Source of the DNA: Gemmatimonadota bacterium | GTDB lineage: Bacteria > Gemmatimonadota > Gemmatimonadetes > Gemmatimonadales > Gemmatimonadaceae | Length of the DNA stretch: 64,000 bases | Assembly: GCA_021324635.1 (NCBI GenBank) | Contig: JAJPIS010000058.1 | Span: 169,958-233,957 of the forward strand | Direction of reading: 5' to 3' | In this document: in pieces, positions 1 to 10,819 of the stretch | Layout of the letters: each line of letters begins with the position of its first letter | Numbering within the stretch: position 1 is the stretch's first letter | Notes under the pieces: generated by a model | What the model saw: the letters and a program-made list of their open reading frames with translations, nothing else | Databases searched by the model: none | What the model was told of the DNA's origin: nothing | Made by a program: the position numbers and the translations under genes

Positions 1-842
1 TCGTCATGGTCGACGTGGCCGAAGGCATTCCACAGGGCAAGGCGCTCGACCTGTATCAATCGGCGCCGATCGAAGGATATGATACCCGGATCGTCGGGGC
101 CAACGACTACGCCGAGACGGCGGGCTCCGACATCGTCGTGATCACGGCCGGCATCGCCCGCAAGCCGGGGATGTCGCGCGACGATCTCCTCGCGACCAAC
201 GCGGGCATCGTCCGGCAGGTGTGCGAGGCGATCCGCACGACCTCGCCCGACGCGATCATCATCATGGTGTCGAACCCGCTCGACGTCATGTGCTACGTGG
301 CGAAGCGCGTCACCGGCTTCCCACGCGAGCGGATCCTCGGCATGGCCGGCGTGCTCGATACGGCGCGCTACCGCGCATTCCTCGCCGAGGCGCTCGACGT
401 CTCGGTACGCGACATCCAGGCGATGGTGCTGGGCGGTCATGGCGACACCATGGTCCCCCTCGTCTCCTACACGACCGTGAGCGGCATCCCGGTCGCCCAA
501 CTCCTGGACCGCACGCGGCTCGACGCGCTCGTGACCCGGACGCGCAACGGCGGCGCCGAGATCGTGAAGCACCTCAAGACCGGCTCGGCGTACTACGCGC
601 CGTCGGCGGCCGCCGTCCAGATGGTGGAGGCGATCGTCCGCGATGAGAAGCGCATCCTGCCGTGCGCCGCCTGGCTCGAGGGTGAGTACGGGATGTCGGG
701 GCTCTTCCTCGGCGTGCCGTGCAAGCTCGGTCGGCGCGGGCTCGAGCGCATCATCGAGGTCGAGCTGACCGCGGCCGAGCGCGCGGAGCTCGCCCGGAGC
801 GCAGAGGCCGTTCGCGAGCCGATGGCCGCGGTCAAGCTCTAG
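1..842 (+). CDS. mdh: Malate dehydrogenase (5' truncated by window edge)
   Basis: NAD-dependent malate dehydrogenase, interconverting malate and oxaloacetate in the TCA cycle. The reading frame is already open at base 1, so the N-terminal Rossmann glycine motif lies upstream; 279 codons are visible. The substrate-binding loop RKPGMSRDD is encoded near 160-185, the cofactor/substrate segment MVSNPLDVM near 265-290, and the catalytic-histidine motif [10 protein letters not shown] near 430-460 (His codon 438-440). The family is LDH-like MDH of about 310 residues, so roughly 30 residues are missing. sdhC starts 17 nt after the stop and two further TCA genes follow, which supports a TCA operon. 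An LDH is less likely given this context. Confidence 0.95.
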   Translation, partial: VMVDVAEGIPQGKALDLYQSAPIEGYDTRIVGANDYAETAGSDIVVITAGIARKPGMSRDDLLATNAGIVRQVCEAIRTTSPDAIIIMVSNPLDVMCYVAKRVTGFPRERILGMAGVLDTARYRAFLAEALDVSVRDIQAMVLGGHGDTMVPLVSYTTVSGIPVAQLLDRTRLDALVTRTRNGGAEIVKHLKTGSAYYAPSAAAVQMVEAIVRDEKRILPCAAWLEGEYGMSGLFLGVPCKLGRRGLERIIEVELTAAERAELARSAEAVREPMAAVKL

Positions 843-859
843 GCGCGGAGTTCCGCGCC

Positions 860-1516
860 ATGCGGCCGCTGGTGTTCTACCGCTCCACCGTTGGGAAGAA
901 GATCGTCATGGCGGTGACCGGCCTGATCCTGATCGGGTTCGTGATCGTGCACATGCTCGACGTGACGCTCGCCTTTCGGGGTCCGGACGCCGTCAACGCG
1001 CTCGGCCGGTTCCTGCACGGGACGGCCGACGAGCTGCTCTGGGTCGTGCGCGTCATCCTGCTCGCGGCGGTCATCCTGCACATCGATGCGGCGTGGCAGC
1101 TCACGCGGATCGCGCGCGCGGCCAGGCCCACGGGCTACGCCGAGCGCCGGCCGCAGGTCTCGACGCTCGCGGCCCGCACCATGCGGTGGGGCGGCGTGCT
1201 GCTCCTCGTGTTCATCGTCTTCCACCTGCTGCATCTCACGACGGGAACGCTCCACCCGTCCTTCCAGCCGGGGGATGTTTACGCCAACCTGGTCACCGGG
1301 TTCCGCGTCTGGCCCGTCGCCCTGTTCTACATCGCGGCGATGGTCGCCCTGGGGCTCCACCTGTACCACGGCGCCTGGAGCTCGGTCCGCACGCTGGGTC
1401 TCACCCGACCGGCTGCCAACCCCTTCCACCGACCACTCGCGATCGTGATCGCGGTCGCCGTGGCGGTGGGCTTCGCCCTCGTCCCGTTGGCCGTCCTCGT
1501 CGGCTGGCTCAGGTGA
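860..1516 (+). CDS. sdhC: Succinate dehydrogenase cytochrome b558 subunit
   Basis: Membrane anchor of complex II, carrying electrons from SdhB to menaquinone. The ATG at 860 was chosen because it gives a 218-residue protein that begins just before the first membrane helix; an in-frame longer version would run back through mdh. Five hydrophobic segments are visible, at about residues 13-30, 57-74, 107-125, 150-170 and 195-217. Histidines at helix ends (IVHML, LHIDAAW, FHLLHL, LHLYHG) are candidate haem b ligands. One five-helix subunit with no separate sdhD is the b558 architecture seen in Bacillus, epsilon-proteobacteria and Bacteroidetes, and it usually works with menaquinone. sdhA follows after 7 nt. 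Confidence 0.9.
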   Translation: MRPLVFYRSTVGKKIVMAVTGLILIGFVIVHMLDVTLAFRGPDAVNALGRFLHGTADELLWVVRVILLAAVILHIDAAWQLTRIARAARPTGYAERRPQVSTLAARTMRWGGVLLLVFIVFHLLHLTTGTLHPSFQPGDVYANLVTGFRVWPVALFYIAAMVALGLHLYHGAWSSVRTLGLTRPAANPFHRPLAIVIAVAVAVGFALVPLAVLVGWLR

Positions 1517-1523
1517 CCTACCC

Positions 1524-3440
<1,917 letters not shown>

Positions 3441-3468
3441 GGTCGCGACCCGGTCGCAGGAGCCCCCG

Positions 3469-4227
3469 ATGGATCTGACGCTGCGCGTGTGGCGTCAGCC
3501 GGGGCCGACCGTCCCCGGCCGCTTCGTCGACTATCCGGCCCAGGACATCAGCGCCGATGCATCGTTCCTGGAGATGCTCGACGTCGTGAACGAGCGCCTC
3601 AGCGCGCGCGGGGAGGAGCCGATCGCCTTCAGTCACGATTGCCGCGAGGGGATCTGCGGGTCGTGCGCGATGATGATCGATGGGGTCGCCCACGGGCCCG
3701 TGCGCGGAGCGGCGACCTGCCAGGTGCACATGCGGGTGTTCGCCGACGGGTCGACGATCACGGTCGAGCCCTGGCGGTCGGCCGCCTTTCCGGTCATCAA
3801 GGACCTGGTGACGGAGCGCTCGGCGCTGGACCGCATCATCCAGGCGGGCGGATTCATCACGGCCCCGACCGGCGGCGCCCGCGACGCCAACGAGATCCTG
3901 GTGGCCAAGGACGCGGCCGAGGCGGCGATGGATGCGGCCGCCTGCATCGGATGTGGCGCCTGTGTCGCCGCCTGCCCCAACGGCTCGGCATCGCTCTTCA
4001 CGGCGGCCAAGATCGCGCATCTCGGCGCCCTGCCTCAGGGGCAGCCCGAGCGCTCTCGGCGCGTGCTCCGGATGGTCGCACAGATGGACGAAGAACGGTT
4101 CGGCCATTGCACGCTCTTCGGGGAGTGCCAGGAGGCGTGTCCGAAGCTCATCAGCATCGACGTGATCGCCCGGATGAATCGCGATTTCCTCCGGGCCTGC
4201 ACGTCGCCCCCCGCGTCGGCGTGGTAG
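3469..4227 (+). CDS. sdhB: Succinate dehydrogenase iron-sulfur subunit
   Basis: Electron-transfer subunit of complex II, 252 residues. The ATG at 3469 starts a typical [10 protein letters not shown] beta-grasp domain; longer in-frame starts would overlap sdhA. The [2Fe-2S] ligands are Cys58, Cys63 and Cys66 (CREGICGSC) with Cys84, the last spaced further than in the E. coli protein by a short Gly-rich insertion. The C-terminal domain has the [4Fe-4S] motif [12 protein letters not shown] and the second Cys set [12 protein letters not shown]. It is the last gene of the mdh-sdhCAB cluster, and a long non-coding stretch with a strong hairpin follows. Confidence 0.95.
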   Translation: MDLTLRVWRQPGPTVPGRFVDYPAQDISADASFLEMLDVVNERLSARGEEPIAFSHDCREGICGSCAMMIDGVAHGPVRGAATCQVHMRVFADGSTITVEPWRSAAFPVIKDLVTERSALDRIIQAGGFITAPTGGARDANEILVAKDAAEAAMDAAACIGCGACVAACPNGSASLFTAAKIAHLGALPQGQPERSRRVLRMVAQMDEERFGHCTLFGECQEACPKLISIDVIARMNRDFLRACTSPPASAW

Positions 4228-4236
4228 ATATGCCGG

Positions 4237-4275
4237 AGGGGCGGCATTCATGCCGCCCGCTGATCGCATCCCACA
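4237..4275 (+). repeat. REP-like palindromic repeat, copy 1
   Basis: The core is GGGGCGGCATTCATGCCGCC (imperfect palindrome, 9-bp arms GGGCGGCAT/ATGCCGCCC), followed by a conserved tail GCTGATCGCATCCCACA. Near-identical copies lie at 4642-4680 and 4722-4760, and an inverted one at 4836-4875. Confidence 0.8.
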
Positions 4276-4345
4276 GGGGTGCCTGGCCCGGCATGTCGCG
4301 CGGGCCGCGTCCCGCGGACGCCAAAGGAACAGGGTTTGTTGGGAT

Positions 4346-4384
4346 GGTGGCAGGGGCAATCGCGCAGCGATTGCCCCTGCCACC
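4346..4384. terminator. 18-bp perfect hairpin downstream of sdhB
   Basis: The arms at 4346-4363 and 4367-4384 are perfectly complementary around a GCA loop. A further TGTT/AACA pairing lies outside them across an internal loop. There is no T-tract on either side, so this is not a classical intrinsic terminator. It may act as an mRNA 3'-end stabiliser or a bidirectional stop between the converging sdh and dcd transcripts. Confidence 0.5.
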
Positions 4385-4471
4385 GGAACAACAACGGCGG
4401 GGTGAGGCCGTGATGCCGTCGTGGCACATGGCCACGTGCGAGGGCGTGCGTGTCCCGGCGCACCGGGAACG

Positions 4472-4560
4472 GCGACGACGGGGCGACGACGGGGCGACGA
4501 CGGGGCGACGACGGGGCGACGACGGGGCGGTGACGGGGCGACGACGGGGCGGTGACGACG
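4472..4560. repeat. 11-bp tandem array
   Basis: About eight units of GCGACGACGGG with a GCGGTGACGGG variant lie head to tail. The 11-bp period is close to one helical turn. No coding role is seen. Confidence 0.8.
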
Positions 4561-4641
4561 GGGCGGGTCGGCGCCGTGATGCCGGGCGGGCGTGTGGGTG
4601 CCCCGACCACCACCGAACGGGGGGACATCGTGATGTCCCGT

Positions 4642-4680
4642 AGGGGCGGCATTCATGCCGCCCGCTGATCGCATCCCACA
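4642..4680 (+). repeat. REP-like palindromic repeat, copy 2
   Basis: This copy matches copy 1 through the tail and extends the similarity with CGATGCC on the right. Confidence 0.8.
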
Positions 4681-4721
4681 CCGATGCCGGGGCGGGAACG
4701 GCCGCGTCCCGCGGCCACCGT

Positions 4722-4760
4722 AGGGGCGGCATTCATGCCGCCCGCAACGCGCATCCCACA
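4722..4760 (+). repeat. REP-like palindromic repeat, copy 3
   Basis: It has the same palindrome; the tail differs at GCAACGCGCATCCCACA. Its right flank CCGATGCC matches copy 2, so the repeated unit is longer than the palindrome. Confidence 0.8.
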
Positions 4761-4835
4761 CCGATGCCCGGCCCGGCGTGTCGGGCGGTCGCCGTTGGCG
4801 GCACGGCCCGCGTCCCCCGGCCGTCCCGGCATTGG

Positions 4836-4875
4836 TGCGGGATGCGATCAGCGGGCGGCATGAATGCCGCCCCTA
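4836..4875 (-). repeat. REP-like palindromic repeat, inverted copy 4
   Basis: This is a reverse-orientation copy lying about 60 bp from the dcd stop codon. Together with copy 3 it forms a direct/inverted pair like a BIME in enterobacteria. Confidence 0.75.
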
Positions 4876-4933
4876 CGATGCGCGCACGGCGCGCCGCGGT
4901 GACGGTGCCGACGGTGGGCGGACCGGGCCGGTC

Positions 4934-5488
4934 CTAGAGCTTCGGCAGCGTCACGCCCTGCTGACCCTGGTATTTCCCCTTCTTGTCGGCGTATGAGATC
5001 TCCGGCGGCTCGTCGCCCTTGAAGAACAGCACCTGCGCGATCCCCTCGTTCGCGTAGATCTTCGCGGGCAACGGCGTCGTGTTCGAGATCTCGAGCGTGA
5101 CGAACCCTTCCCACTCCGGCTCGAAGGGCGTCACGTTTGTGATGATGCCGCACCGGGCGTAGGTCGACTTGCCCACGCACACCGTCACGACATCGCGGGG
5201 GATGCGGAAGTATTCGACCGAGCGGGCGAGGGCGAAGGAGTTCGGGGGGACGATGCACACGTCGCCATCGAACTCGACGAACGACTTGGGGTCGAATGCC
5301 TTGGGATCGACGATCGAGTTCAGGACGTTCGTGAAGATCCGGAACTCCCGGGCCACCCGCATGTCGTACCCGTACGAGCTCACCCCGTAGGAGATCACCC
5401 CCTGGCGGACCTGCCGCCCCTCGAACGGCTCGATCATCCGGTGCTCGAGGGCCATGCGTGTGATCCACCGATCGGCCTGGATACCCAT
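4934..5488 (-). CDS. dcd: dCTP deaminase
   Basis: Cytosolic trimeric enzyme deaminating dCTP to dUTP for thymidylate synthesis. I chose the ATG at 5488, which begins [12 protein letters not shown] as in many Dcd proteins and gives 184 residues; the longer frame adds 32 Arg/Ala-rich residues read from a 10-bp tandem repeat, which is implausible. [24 protein letters not shown] and [17 protein letters not shown] are the conserved nucleotide-binding and catalytic segments; the Glu in the last is the catalytic base in this family. A -10-like hexamer lies only 8 nt before the ATG, suggesting a leaderless message. The gene stands alone on the minus strand, pointing toward sdhB and away from nuoA. 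Confidence 0.93.
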   Translation of the reverse strand: MGIQADRWITRMALEHRMIEPFEGRQVRQGVISYGVSSYGYDMRVAREFRIFTNVLNSIVDPKAFDPKSFVEFDGDVCIVPPNSFALARSVEYFRIPRDVVTVCVGKSTYARCGIITNVTPFEPEWEGFVTLEISNTTPLPAKIYANEGIAQVLFFKGDEPPEISYADKKGKYQGQQGVTLPKL

Positions 5489-5496
5489 GGGCGGCG

Positions 5497-5502
5497 AATG
5501 TA
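5497..5502 (-). promoter_or_regulatory. Candidate -10 element for leaderless dcd
   Basis: On the minus strand TACATT is followed by 8 nt and the dcd ATG. The same hexamer with the same distance occurs before the DUF177 gene. No good -35 is visible at 17-18 bp. Confidence 0.4.
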
Positions 5503-5548
5503 TCCGGGCGCATCCCCGCGCGCTACCGACGCGTCTCGACATCTCCGC

Positions 5549-5585
5549 GCGCACCAGCGCGCACCAGCGCGCACCAGCGCGCACC
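5549..5585. repeat. 10-bp tandem repeat (GCGCACCAGC)
   Basis: Three full copies and a partial fourth lie in the dcd-nuoA divergent gap. Confidence 0.8.
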
Positions 5586-5626
5586 GGGGCGGACCTGCGT
5601 GCGCGGTGTGTACGCGCGCGGCCTGC

Positions 5627-5656
5627 GCGGCCCTGCGCGGCCCTGCGCGGCCCTGC
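5627..5656. repeat. 10-bp tandem repeat (GCGGCCCTGC)
   Basis: Three copies lie head to tail just upstream of the nuoA promoter candidate. The unit length is the same as in the neighbouring 5549 array but the sequence is unrelated. Confidence 0.75.
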
Positions 5657-5698
5657 TTGCCCCTGCGCTGGGCCGTGCTCGCGCCTCGACCAGGGGCG

Positions 5699-5727
5699 TT
5701 GAATTCGCCCCGCGCGGCGGGTAACTT
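5699..5727 (+). promoter_or_regulatory. Candidate housekeeping promoter for nuo operon
   Basis: TTGAAT (5699-5704), a 17-bp spacer and TAACTT (5722-5727) lie 54 bp before the nuoA ATG. Downstream, at 5743-5756, GTGAAA-TT-TTTCAC is a small perfect inverted repeat in the leader or operator position. Confidence 0.65.
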
Positions 5728-5780
5728 CCCGACGCTGAGCTAGTGAAATTTTTCACGAACTCTGGAGTACCCGCCCAACC

Positions 5781-6185
5781 ATGGCGAGCTCGTATTTCCC
5801 GGTGCTGCTGCTGCTGGCGTTCGTCGTCGCGAACGCGGCTGCCATCATCGGGCTATCGCACCTCAAGCTCCGCCAGCGGGTCACCCCCGAAAAGCAGACG
5901 GCCTACGAGTCCGGGATCCCACCGCTGGGCGACGCCCGGGAGCGGTTCTCGGTCAAGTTCTACATGGTCGCGATGTTGTTCATCATCTTCGACATCGAGA
6001 CGGTGTTCATGATCCCGTGGGGGGTCGGGTACCGGCAACTGTCCTGTGCGGTCCCGACGGTCGGCGGGGCCTGCCCGGCCGGACAGGTGAGCTGGTTCGG
6101 ATTCGGCGAGATGCTGGTGTTCATCGCCATTCTGCTCGCCGGGCTCGTCTACGTGTGGAAGAAGGGGGCGCTCCAGTGGGATTGA
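5781..6185 (+). CDS. nuoA: NADH-quinone oxidoreductase subunit A
   Basis: Small membrane subunit of complex I (NDH-1), 134 residues with three hydrophobic helices at about 5-25, 63-83 and 104-125. The segment [15 protein letters not shown] followed by [19 protein letters not shown] is the NuoA signature. A short Cys-containing insert ([13 protein letters not shown], about residues 89-101) sits between helices 2 and 3. It is the first of fourteen consecutive nuo genes, and its 3' end overlaps the nuoB start by 10 nt. Confidence 0.96.
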   Translation: MASSYFPVLLLLAFVVANAAAIIGLSHLKLRQRVTPEKQTAYESGIPPLGDARERFSVKFYMVAMLFIIFDIETVFMIPWGVGYRQLSCAVPTVGGACPAGQVSWFGFGEMLVFIAILLAGLVYVWKKGALQWD

Positions 6186-6841
6186 CCGCCCGCCCCGGCC
6201 AGCTCCCGGTGCCCAGCGCCGCGCCGGCCGGCGAGCCGCGTGTGGTGAGCTACCAGCCGCAGTCGCAGGAGGGCTGGATCGCGACCAAGCTCGACTTTCT
6301 GGTCAATTGGGGCCGCGCCAACTCGCTCTGGCCCATGCCCTTCGGCACCGCCTGCTGCGCGATCGAGTTCATGGCCACGGCCGCCAGCAAGTTCGACCTG
6401 GCCCGCTTCGGCATGGAGCGCATGAGCTTCTCCCCGCGTCAGGCCGACGTCCTGATCTGCGCCGGGCGCGTTCCGTTCAAGCTCGCGCCGGTCATCCGCC
6501 GGATCTGGCAGCAGATGCCACAGCCCAAGTGGTGCATCTCGATGGGTGCCTGCGCGTCGTCCGGCGGGATGTTCGACAACTACGCCGTCGTGCAGGGCAT
6601 CGATACGATCATTCCGGTCGATGTGTACGTCCCGGGCTGCCCGCCGCGGCCGGAGGGGCTCCTCTACGGGATCCGACTGCTCCAGGAGAAGGTGATGCGC
6701 GAGCGGCTGTCGGACTCCAAGCGGTTGCGGCGGGAGATGGAGCCGGACCCCTCGAGCCGCCTCTACATCCCGCCGCCGGCGATCGACGAGCTGTCGGAGC
6801 CGTTCGGCAACTCCGTCAACCAGACCCGGTCGGGCGTGTGA
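6176..6841 (+). CDS. nuoB: NADH-quinone oxidoreductase subunit B
   Basis: Peripheral-arm subunit carrying iron-sulfur cluster N2, which reduces the quinone. From the GTG at 6176 it has 221 residues; a GTG near 6242 is an alternative. The N2 ligands are visible in [12 protein letters not shown] (adjacent Cys pair), [12 protein letters not shown] and [14 protein letters not shown]. The C-terminal 40 residues are charged and Pro-rich. The start overlaps nuoA by 10 nt and the end overlaps nuoC as GTGA, indicating translational coupling. Confidence 0.95.
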   Translation: MGLTARPGQLPVPSAAPAGEPRVVSYQPQSQEGWIATKLDFLVNWGRANSLWPMPFGTACCAIEFMATAASKFDLARFGMERMSFSPRQADVLICAGRVPFKLAPVIRRIWQQMPQPKWCISMGACASSGGMFDNYAVVQGIDTIIPVDVYVPGCPPRPEGLLYGIRLLQEKVMRERLSDSKRLRREMEPDPSSRLYIPPPAIDELSEPFGNSVNQTRSGV

Positions 6842-7560
6842 GCGCGGCGCTTCCCCCGACAGACCGGCCGGCCGACGTCGTCTATCCGGGGAGCGCGACT
6901 CCGAGCGCCCCGACGCCGACGACGCCGCGGGCGGTCCCGCACCGCGGTGGCCCGGAGAACCCCTCCGCCGTCGCGCTCCGCACCCGATTCCCCGACAGCG
7001 TGCGGCGGGTCGAGGTCGTCTGGGGGGAGACGTCGGTCGTCATCGCGCCCGACCGGGTGCTCGAGATCGTGCGCTGGCTGCACGACGATCCCGCGCAGGC
7101 GTACGGCTACCTGAGCGATGTCACGGCGGTCGAGTTTCGCGACCCGGAGGAGCCCCTCACCGTCGTCTGGCACCTCCGCTCGCTCCCGTACCGTCGGTTC
7201 CTCCGCCTCAAGGCTGAGCTGCCCAAGGGCGGGCCGCTCGAGGTCGACAGCGTCTGGCCGGTGTACCGCGGCGCCGACTGGCTGGAGCGGGAGTGCTTCG
7301 ACATGTTCGGGGTGCGCTTCCGCGGTCACCCCGACCTCCGTCGGATTCTCATGTGGGAGCAGTACCGCGAAGGGTACCCGCTCCGAAAGGACTTCCCGCT
7401 CCGCGGGCGCTTCAGCCGAGCCGAGCAGCTCAGGCAGGCGCTCGCCGCCAACCCCGAGGCACGGTACTCGATGGAGGAGCTGTCCATCGCCGACGCCTTC
7501 GAGGATCTGCCGCCGGACATGCGGGCGCGGTTGCGGGGCGGGGAACGCACCGGGGAGTAG
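6838..7560 (+). CDS. nuoC: NADH-quinone oxidoreductase subunit C
   Basis: The 30-kDa subunit of the complex I hydrophilic arm, 240 residues from a GTG overlapping the nuoB stop. The first 50 residues are a Pro/Thr-rich lead not usual for NuoC. The conserved core runs from about residue 56, with the family motif [20 protein letters not shown] and the C-terminal GYPLRKDFP. It is a separate gene and not fused to nuoD as in E. coli. Confidence 0.95.
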   Translation: MSAALPPTDRPADVVYPGSATPSAPTPTTPRAVPHRGGPENPSAVALRTRFPDSVRRVEVVWGETSVVIAPDRVLEIVRWLHDDPAQAYGYLSDVTAVEFRDPEEPLTVVWHLRSLPYRRFLRLKAELPKGGPLEVDSVWPVYRGADWLERECFDMFGVRFRGHPDLRRILMWEQYREGYPLRKDFPLRGRFSRAEQLRQALAANPEARYSMEELSIADAFEDLPPDMRARLRGGERTGE

Positions 7561-7569
7561 GTCACGACC

Positions 7570-8880
7570 ATGACTGGCACGCGCACAATCGACGTCGCGC
7601 TGTCGACCACCGGGCTCGATGCCCAGGGCCGGCCGCAGCGAGTTCCGCTCGGGGTCGACGCCGCCGGCAATGCGGTGGCGATCGCGCCGCCGCCATCCCT
7701 CGAGCCGGACCTCGAGGGCGAGCACATGCTGATCAACATCGGCCCGCAGCACCCCGCGACGCATGGGGTGCTCCGGCTGGTGCTCGAGCTCGACGGCGAG
7801 ACGGTGGTCCGCTGCATCCCGCATATCGGCTACCTGCACTGCGGCTTCGAGAAGATCGGTGAGTACCGGCAATACAACCAGATCATCCCCTGGACGGATC
7901 GCGAGGACTACCTCAACTCGATCGGCAACAATGTGGCGTTCGCGCTCGGCGCCGAGCGGCTGTTCGGGATCGAGACGACGCCGAGGTGCACGGTCCTCCG
8001 CGTCATCGCCTCCGAGCTCTCCCGCATCATCTCGCACCTGGTCTGGCTCGGCACGACGTGCATCGACATCGGCGCATTCACCCCCTTCCTGTGGTCCTTC
8101 CAGGAGCGGGAGAATGTCTACCGGATGCTCGAGAACTGGGTCGGCGCACGCCTGACGACGTCGGCCACCCGCGTCGGCGGCATGGCGGCCGACATCCCGC
8201 ACGGATGGCTCGACCAGCTTCGCGGGTTTCTCCAGTCCTTCCCGAAGACCATCGACGAGGTGGACCGGATGCTCACCCGGAACGGCATCTGGGTCGGCCG
8301 CACGGTGGGCCTCGGCGCGATGAGCGCTCAGGAAGCCGAGAATTACGGGCTGTCCGGGCCGATGCTGCGCGCCTCCGGCGTCGCGTACGACGTCCGAAAG
8401 GACTTCCCGTATCTGGACTATGAGACGTACGACTTCGAGGTCCCGGTCGGGACGCGCGGCGATGTGTACGACCGATACCTCGTCCGCATGGAGGAGCTGC
8501 GGCAGTCGGTCCGCATCCTCGAGCAGGCGGCCGAGCGGCTCCCGGACGGCCCCGTCAATATCGACGACCCGCGGGTGATCCTGCCTCCCAAGTCGAAGGC
8601 GACGAGCGAGATGGAATCCATGATCCATCACTTCAAGCAGGTGATGGAAGGGCCGCGGCCGCCGATCGGCGAGTCGTACGTCGCGGTGGAGAGCCCCAAG
8701 GGGGAGAAGGGGTACTATATGGTATCGGACGGGACGGCCAAGCCGGTGCGCTGGCGGATTCGTCCACCGTCCTACGTCAATCTCTCCGCGATTCCCAAGA
8801 TGGTCGAGGGGCACCTCCTCTCGGATGTGATCGCGATCAACGCGAGCATCGATATCGTGATGGGAGAGATCGATCGGTGA
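7570..8880 (+). CDS. nuoD: NADH-quinone oxidoreductase subunit D
   Basis: The 49-kDa subunit that forms the quinone-binding pocket with NuoB, 436 residues. After a 45-residue lead the conserved start NIGPQHPATHGVLR appears, with the quinone-pocket His in HPATHG. RCIPHIGYLHCGFEKIGE and the C-terminal PSYVNLSAIPKMVEGHLLSD are further family landmarks; the protein ends in the usual IVMGEIDR. Its stop overlaps the nuoE start codon. Confidence 0.96.
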   Translation: MTGTRTIDVALSTTGLDAQGRPQRVPLGVDAAGNAVAIAPPPSLEPDLEGEHMLINIGPQHPATHGVLRLVLELDGETVVRCIPHIGYLHCGFEKIGEYRQYNQIIPWTDREDYLNSIGNNVAFALGAERLFGIETTPRCTVLRVIASELSRIISHLVWLGTTCIDIGAFTPFLWSFQERENVYRMLENWVGARLTTSATRVGGMAADIPHGWLDQLRGFLQSFPKTIDEVDRMLTRNGIWVGRTVGLGAMSAQEAENYGLSGPMLRASGVAYDVRKDFPYLDYETYDFEVPVGTRGDVYDRYLVRMEELRQSVRILEQAAERLPDGPVNIDDPRVILPPKSKATSEMESMIHHFKQVMEGPRPPIGESYVAVESPKGEKGYYMVSDGTAKPVRWRIRPPSYVNLSAIPKMVEGHLLSDVIAINASIDIVMGEIDR

Positions 8881-9443
8881 GTGCTCCGCCGACTGATTCA
8901 GGGTCGTCGTCGCTGACCGAGCTCGAGCGGGCGCCCCGCTCCGATGCGCACATGCGCGCCGAGGACTACCAACCGGTCTTCACCGGGCCGGCGCGGGCCG
9001 AGCTGAATGAGCTCCTGACGCACTACCCGACGAAGATGGCGGCCCTCCTCCCGGCGCTCTGGATCGTGCAGCGCGAGCGCGGCTGGGTGAGCGAGCCCGC
9101 CATGGCCGAAGTCGCGGCGGTGCTCGGCCTCACGCCGGCGTACGTCAAGGGCGTGGTGACGTTCTACACGATGTACCACCAGCACCCGGTCGGGAAATAC
9201 TTCGTCCAGGTGTGCACCACGTCGCCGTGCAATGTGTGCGGTGCCGAGGATGTGGTCCGCGCCATCCTCAAGCACAGCGGCGCCGGGGAGCTCGGTGTGA
9301 CCTCCGGTGACGGCCGGTTCACGGTGATCGAGGTCGAGTGCCTGGGCGCGTGCGGCTTCGCCACCCCGGTGATGATCAACGAGGACTTCATCGAGTCGGT
9401 CTCGGCGGAGCGGGTGCCGGAGATCCTCGACTCGCTTCCATGA
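8877..9443 (+). CDS. nuoE: NADH-quinone oxidoreductase subunit E
   Basis: The 24-kDa subunit of the NADH-oxidising module, holding [2Fe-2S] cluster N1a. It has 188 residues from a GTG that overlaps the nuoD stop. The four ligands fall in CTTSPCNVCGA (first and second Cys of the thioredoxin-like fold) and CLGACGFATPVM. The KGVVTFYTMYHQHPVGK segment is typical. Its presence with nuoF and nuoG shows that the complex uses NADH rather than ferredoxin or F420. Confidence 0.95.
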   Translation: MSAPPTDSGSSSLTELERAPRSDAHMRAEDYQPVFTGPARAELNELLTHYPTKMAALLPALWIVQRERGWVSEPAMAEVAAVLGLTPAYVKGVVTFYTMYHQHPVGKYFVQVCTTSPCNVCGAEDVVRAILKHSGAGELGVTSGDGRFTVIEVECLGACGFATPVMINEDFIESVSAERVPEILDSLP

Positions 9444-9469
9444 CCACGTTCCCGCGACGCTGAGGCGCC

Positions 9470-10810
9470 ATGGGGTTTCCACACAGGTCTCATCCGCGTG
9501 AGACGCCGGTCCTGTCGCAGCATTTCGGCGATCCCGACGCGCGCTCCCTCGCGGGATGGCGCCAGCGGGGCGGGTACCGTGCGCTCGAGCAGGCGCTCAC
9601 GATGGAGCCGGCCGCCATCGTCGGCATCGTCAAGGAGTCGGGGCTCAGGGGGCGCGGCGGCGCCGGATTTCCGACCGGCCTCAAATGGTCCTTCATGAAG
9701 CCGGGTGACGGGAAGCCTCACTATCTCTGCTGCAACGCCGATGAGTCGGAGCCCGGGACGTTCAAGGACCGGGAGATCATGCGCTGGACGCCGCACGCGC
9801 TGGTCGAGGGATGCGCGATCGGCGCCTACGCGATCGGCGCCGAGACGGCCTACGTCTACATCCGCGGCGAGTTCACCGAGCCCCTCCAGCGGATGACCGA
9901 CGCGGTGCGCGAAGCCTACGCCGAGGGCATCCTCGGGCCGAACGCACTCGGCTCCGGCAAGCGCGTGGACGTGTACGTGCACAAGGGCGCCGGCGCCTAC
10001 ATCTGCGGTGAAGAGACGGCGCTCATGAACTCCCTCGAGGGCCGCCGCGGGAATCCGCGCATCAAACCCCCGTTCCCGGCGGTGGCCGGGCTGTTCGGCA
10101 AGCCGACGACGATCAACAACGTGGAGACGCTCGCCGCGGTGCCGCACATCATCAACAACGGCGCCGAGTGGTACAAGGCAATGTGCCAGGGCAACCCCAA
10201 GAGCACCGGCACCAAGCTGTACTCCGTGTGCGGCAACATTGCGCGGCCCGGGAACTACGAAGTCGTGATGGGCTTCCCGTTCAAGGATTTCCTCTACGAC
10301 CTCTGCGGCGGCCCGCCGCCGGGCCGGCGGTTCAAGGCGATCATCCCGGGCGGCTCCTCCGTCCCGATCCAGACGATCGCCGAGGCCGAGGCGACGGTCA
10401 TGGATTACGAGGGGTTCGTCGCCGAGGGGACGATGCTCGGGTCGGGGGGCGTGATCTGCATCGACGACGCCCAGTGCATGGTCAAGCAGATCGCACGCCT
10501 GGCGCGCTTCTACGCGCACGAGAGCTGCGCCCAGTGCACGCAGTGCCGCGAGGGCACCGCGTGGACGACCAAGATCATGGAGCGCATCGAGGCGGGGCAG
10601 GGGACGCGCGAGGACCTCGACACCCTGCTCGAGATTGCCGACAACATGACGGGGAAGACCATCTGCGTGCTCAGCGACTCGTGTGCCGTGCCGGTCGTCT
10701 CGGGCATCCAGAAGTTCCGGGACGAGTTCGAGGCGCACATCACCCAGCAGCGGTGCCCGTTCCGGGGGGCCGCGGCCGGTGGGGGCGTGGCGACGGCGGT
10801 GGCGGCATGA
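9470..10810 (+). CDS. nuoF: NADH-quinone oxidoreductase subunit F
   Basis: The 51-kDa NADH- and FMN-binding subunit, 446 residues. GLRGRGGAGFPTGLKW is the Gly-rich NADH/FMN loop and YLCCNADESEPGTFKDREIM the FMN-binding segment. ESCAQCTQCREGT and the later CVLSDSC supply the four Cys ligands of the [4Fe-4S] cluster N3. A 30-residue N-terminal lead precedes the conserved domain. It starts 26 nt after nuoE. Confidence 0.96.
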   Translation: MGFPHRSHPRETPVLSQHFGDPDARSLAGWRQRGGYRALEQALTMEPAAIVGIVKESGLRGRGGAGFPTGLKWSFMKPGDGKPHYLCCNADESEPGTFKDREIMRWTPHALVEGCAIGAYAIGAETAYVYIRGEFTEPLQRMTDAVREAYAEGILGPNALGSGKRVDVYVHKGAGAYICGEETALMNSLEGRRGNPRIKPPFPAVAGLFGKPTTINNVETLAAVPHIINNGAEWYKAMCQGNPKSTGTKLYSVCGNIARPGNYEVVMGFPFKDFLYDLCGGPPPGRRFKAIIPGGSSVPIQTIAEAEATVMDYEGFVAEGTMLGSGGVICIDDAQCMVKQIARLARFYAHESCAQCTQCREGTAWTTKIMERIEAGQGTREDLDTLLEIADNMTGKTICVLSDSCAVPVVSGIQKFRDEFEAHITQQRCPFRGAAAGGGVATAVAA

Positions 10811-10819
10811 CGGCCCCGG

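Larger units (their letters stand above)
4228..4933. other. Non-coding stretch between sdhB and dcd
   Basis: These 706 bases separate sdhB (plus) from dcd (minus, so the two genes converge). No frame here has coding character. The stretch holds three direct copies and one inverted copy of a REP-like palindrome, an 18-bp perfect hairpin and an 11-bp tandem array, all listed separately. Transcripts from both sides end here, so the repeats probably sit in 3' untranslated sequence. Confidence 0.75.

Noticed and set aside
4346..4384. Classical intrinsic terminator after sdhB
   Set aside because: The stem is strong, but neither strand has a T-tract behind it; it is kept only as a hairpin with a possible stabilising or stop role.
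4472..4560. CRISPR-like look of the tandem arrays (also at 53761 and 57338)
   Set aside because: Units are 10-14 bp directly abutting with no spacers, and no cas genes are present.
5489..5584. N-terminal extension of dcd
   Set aside because: The extra 32 residues are read from tandem repeat DNA, lie upstream of the likely -10, and are absent from the family.
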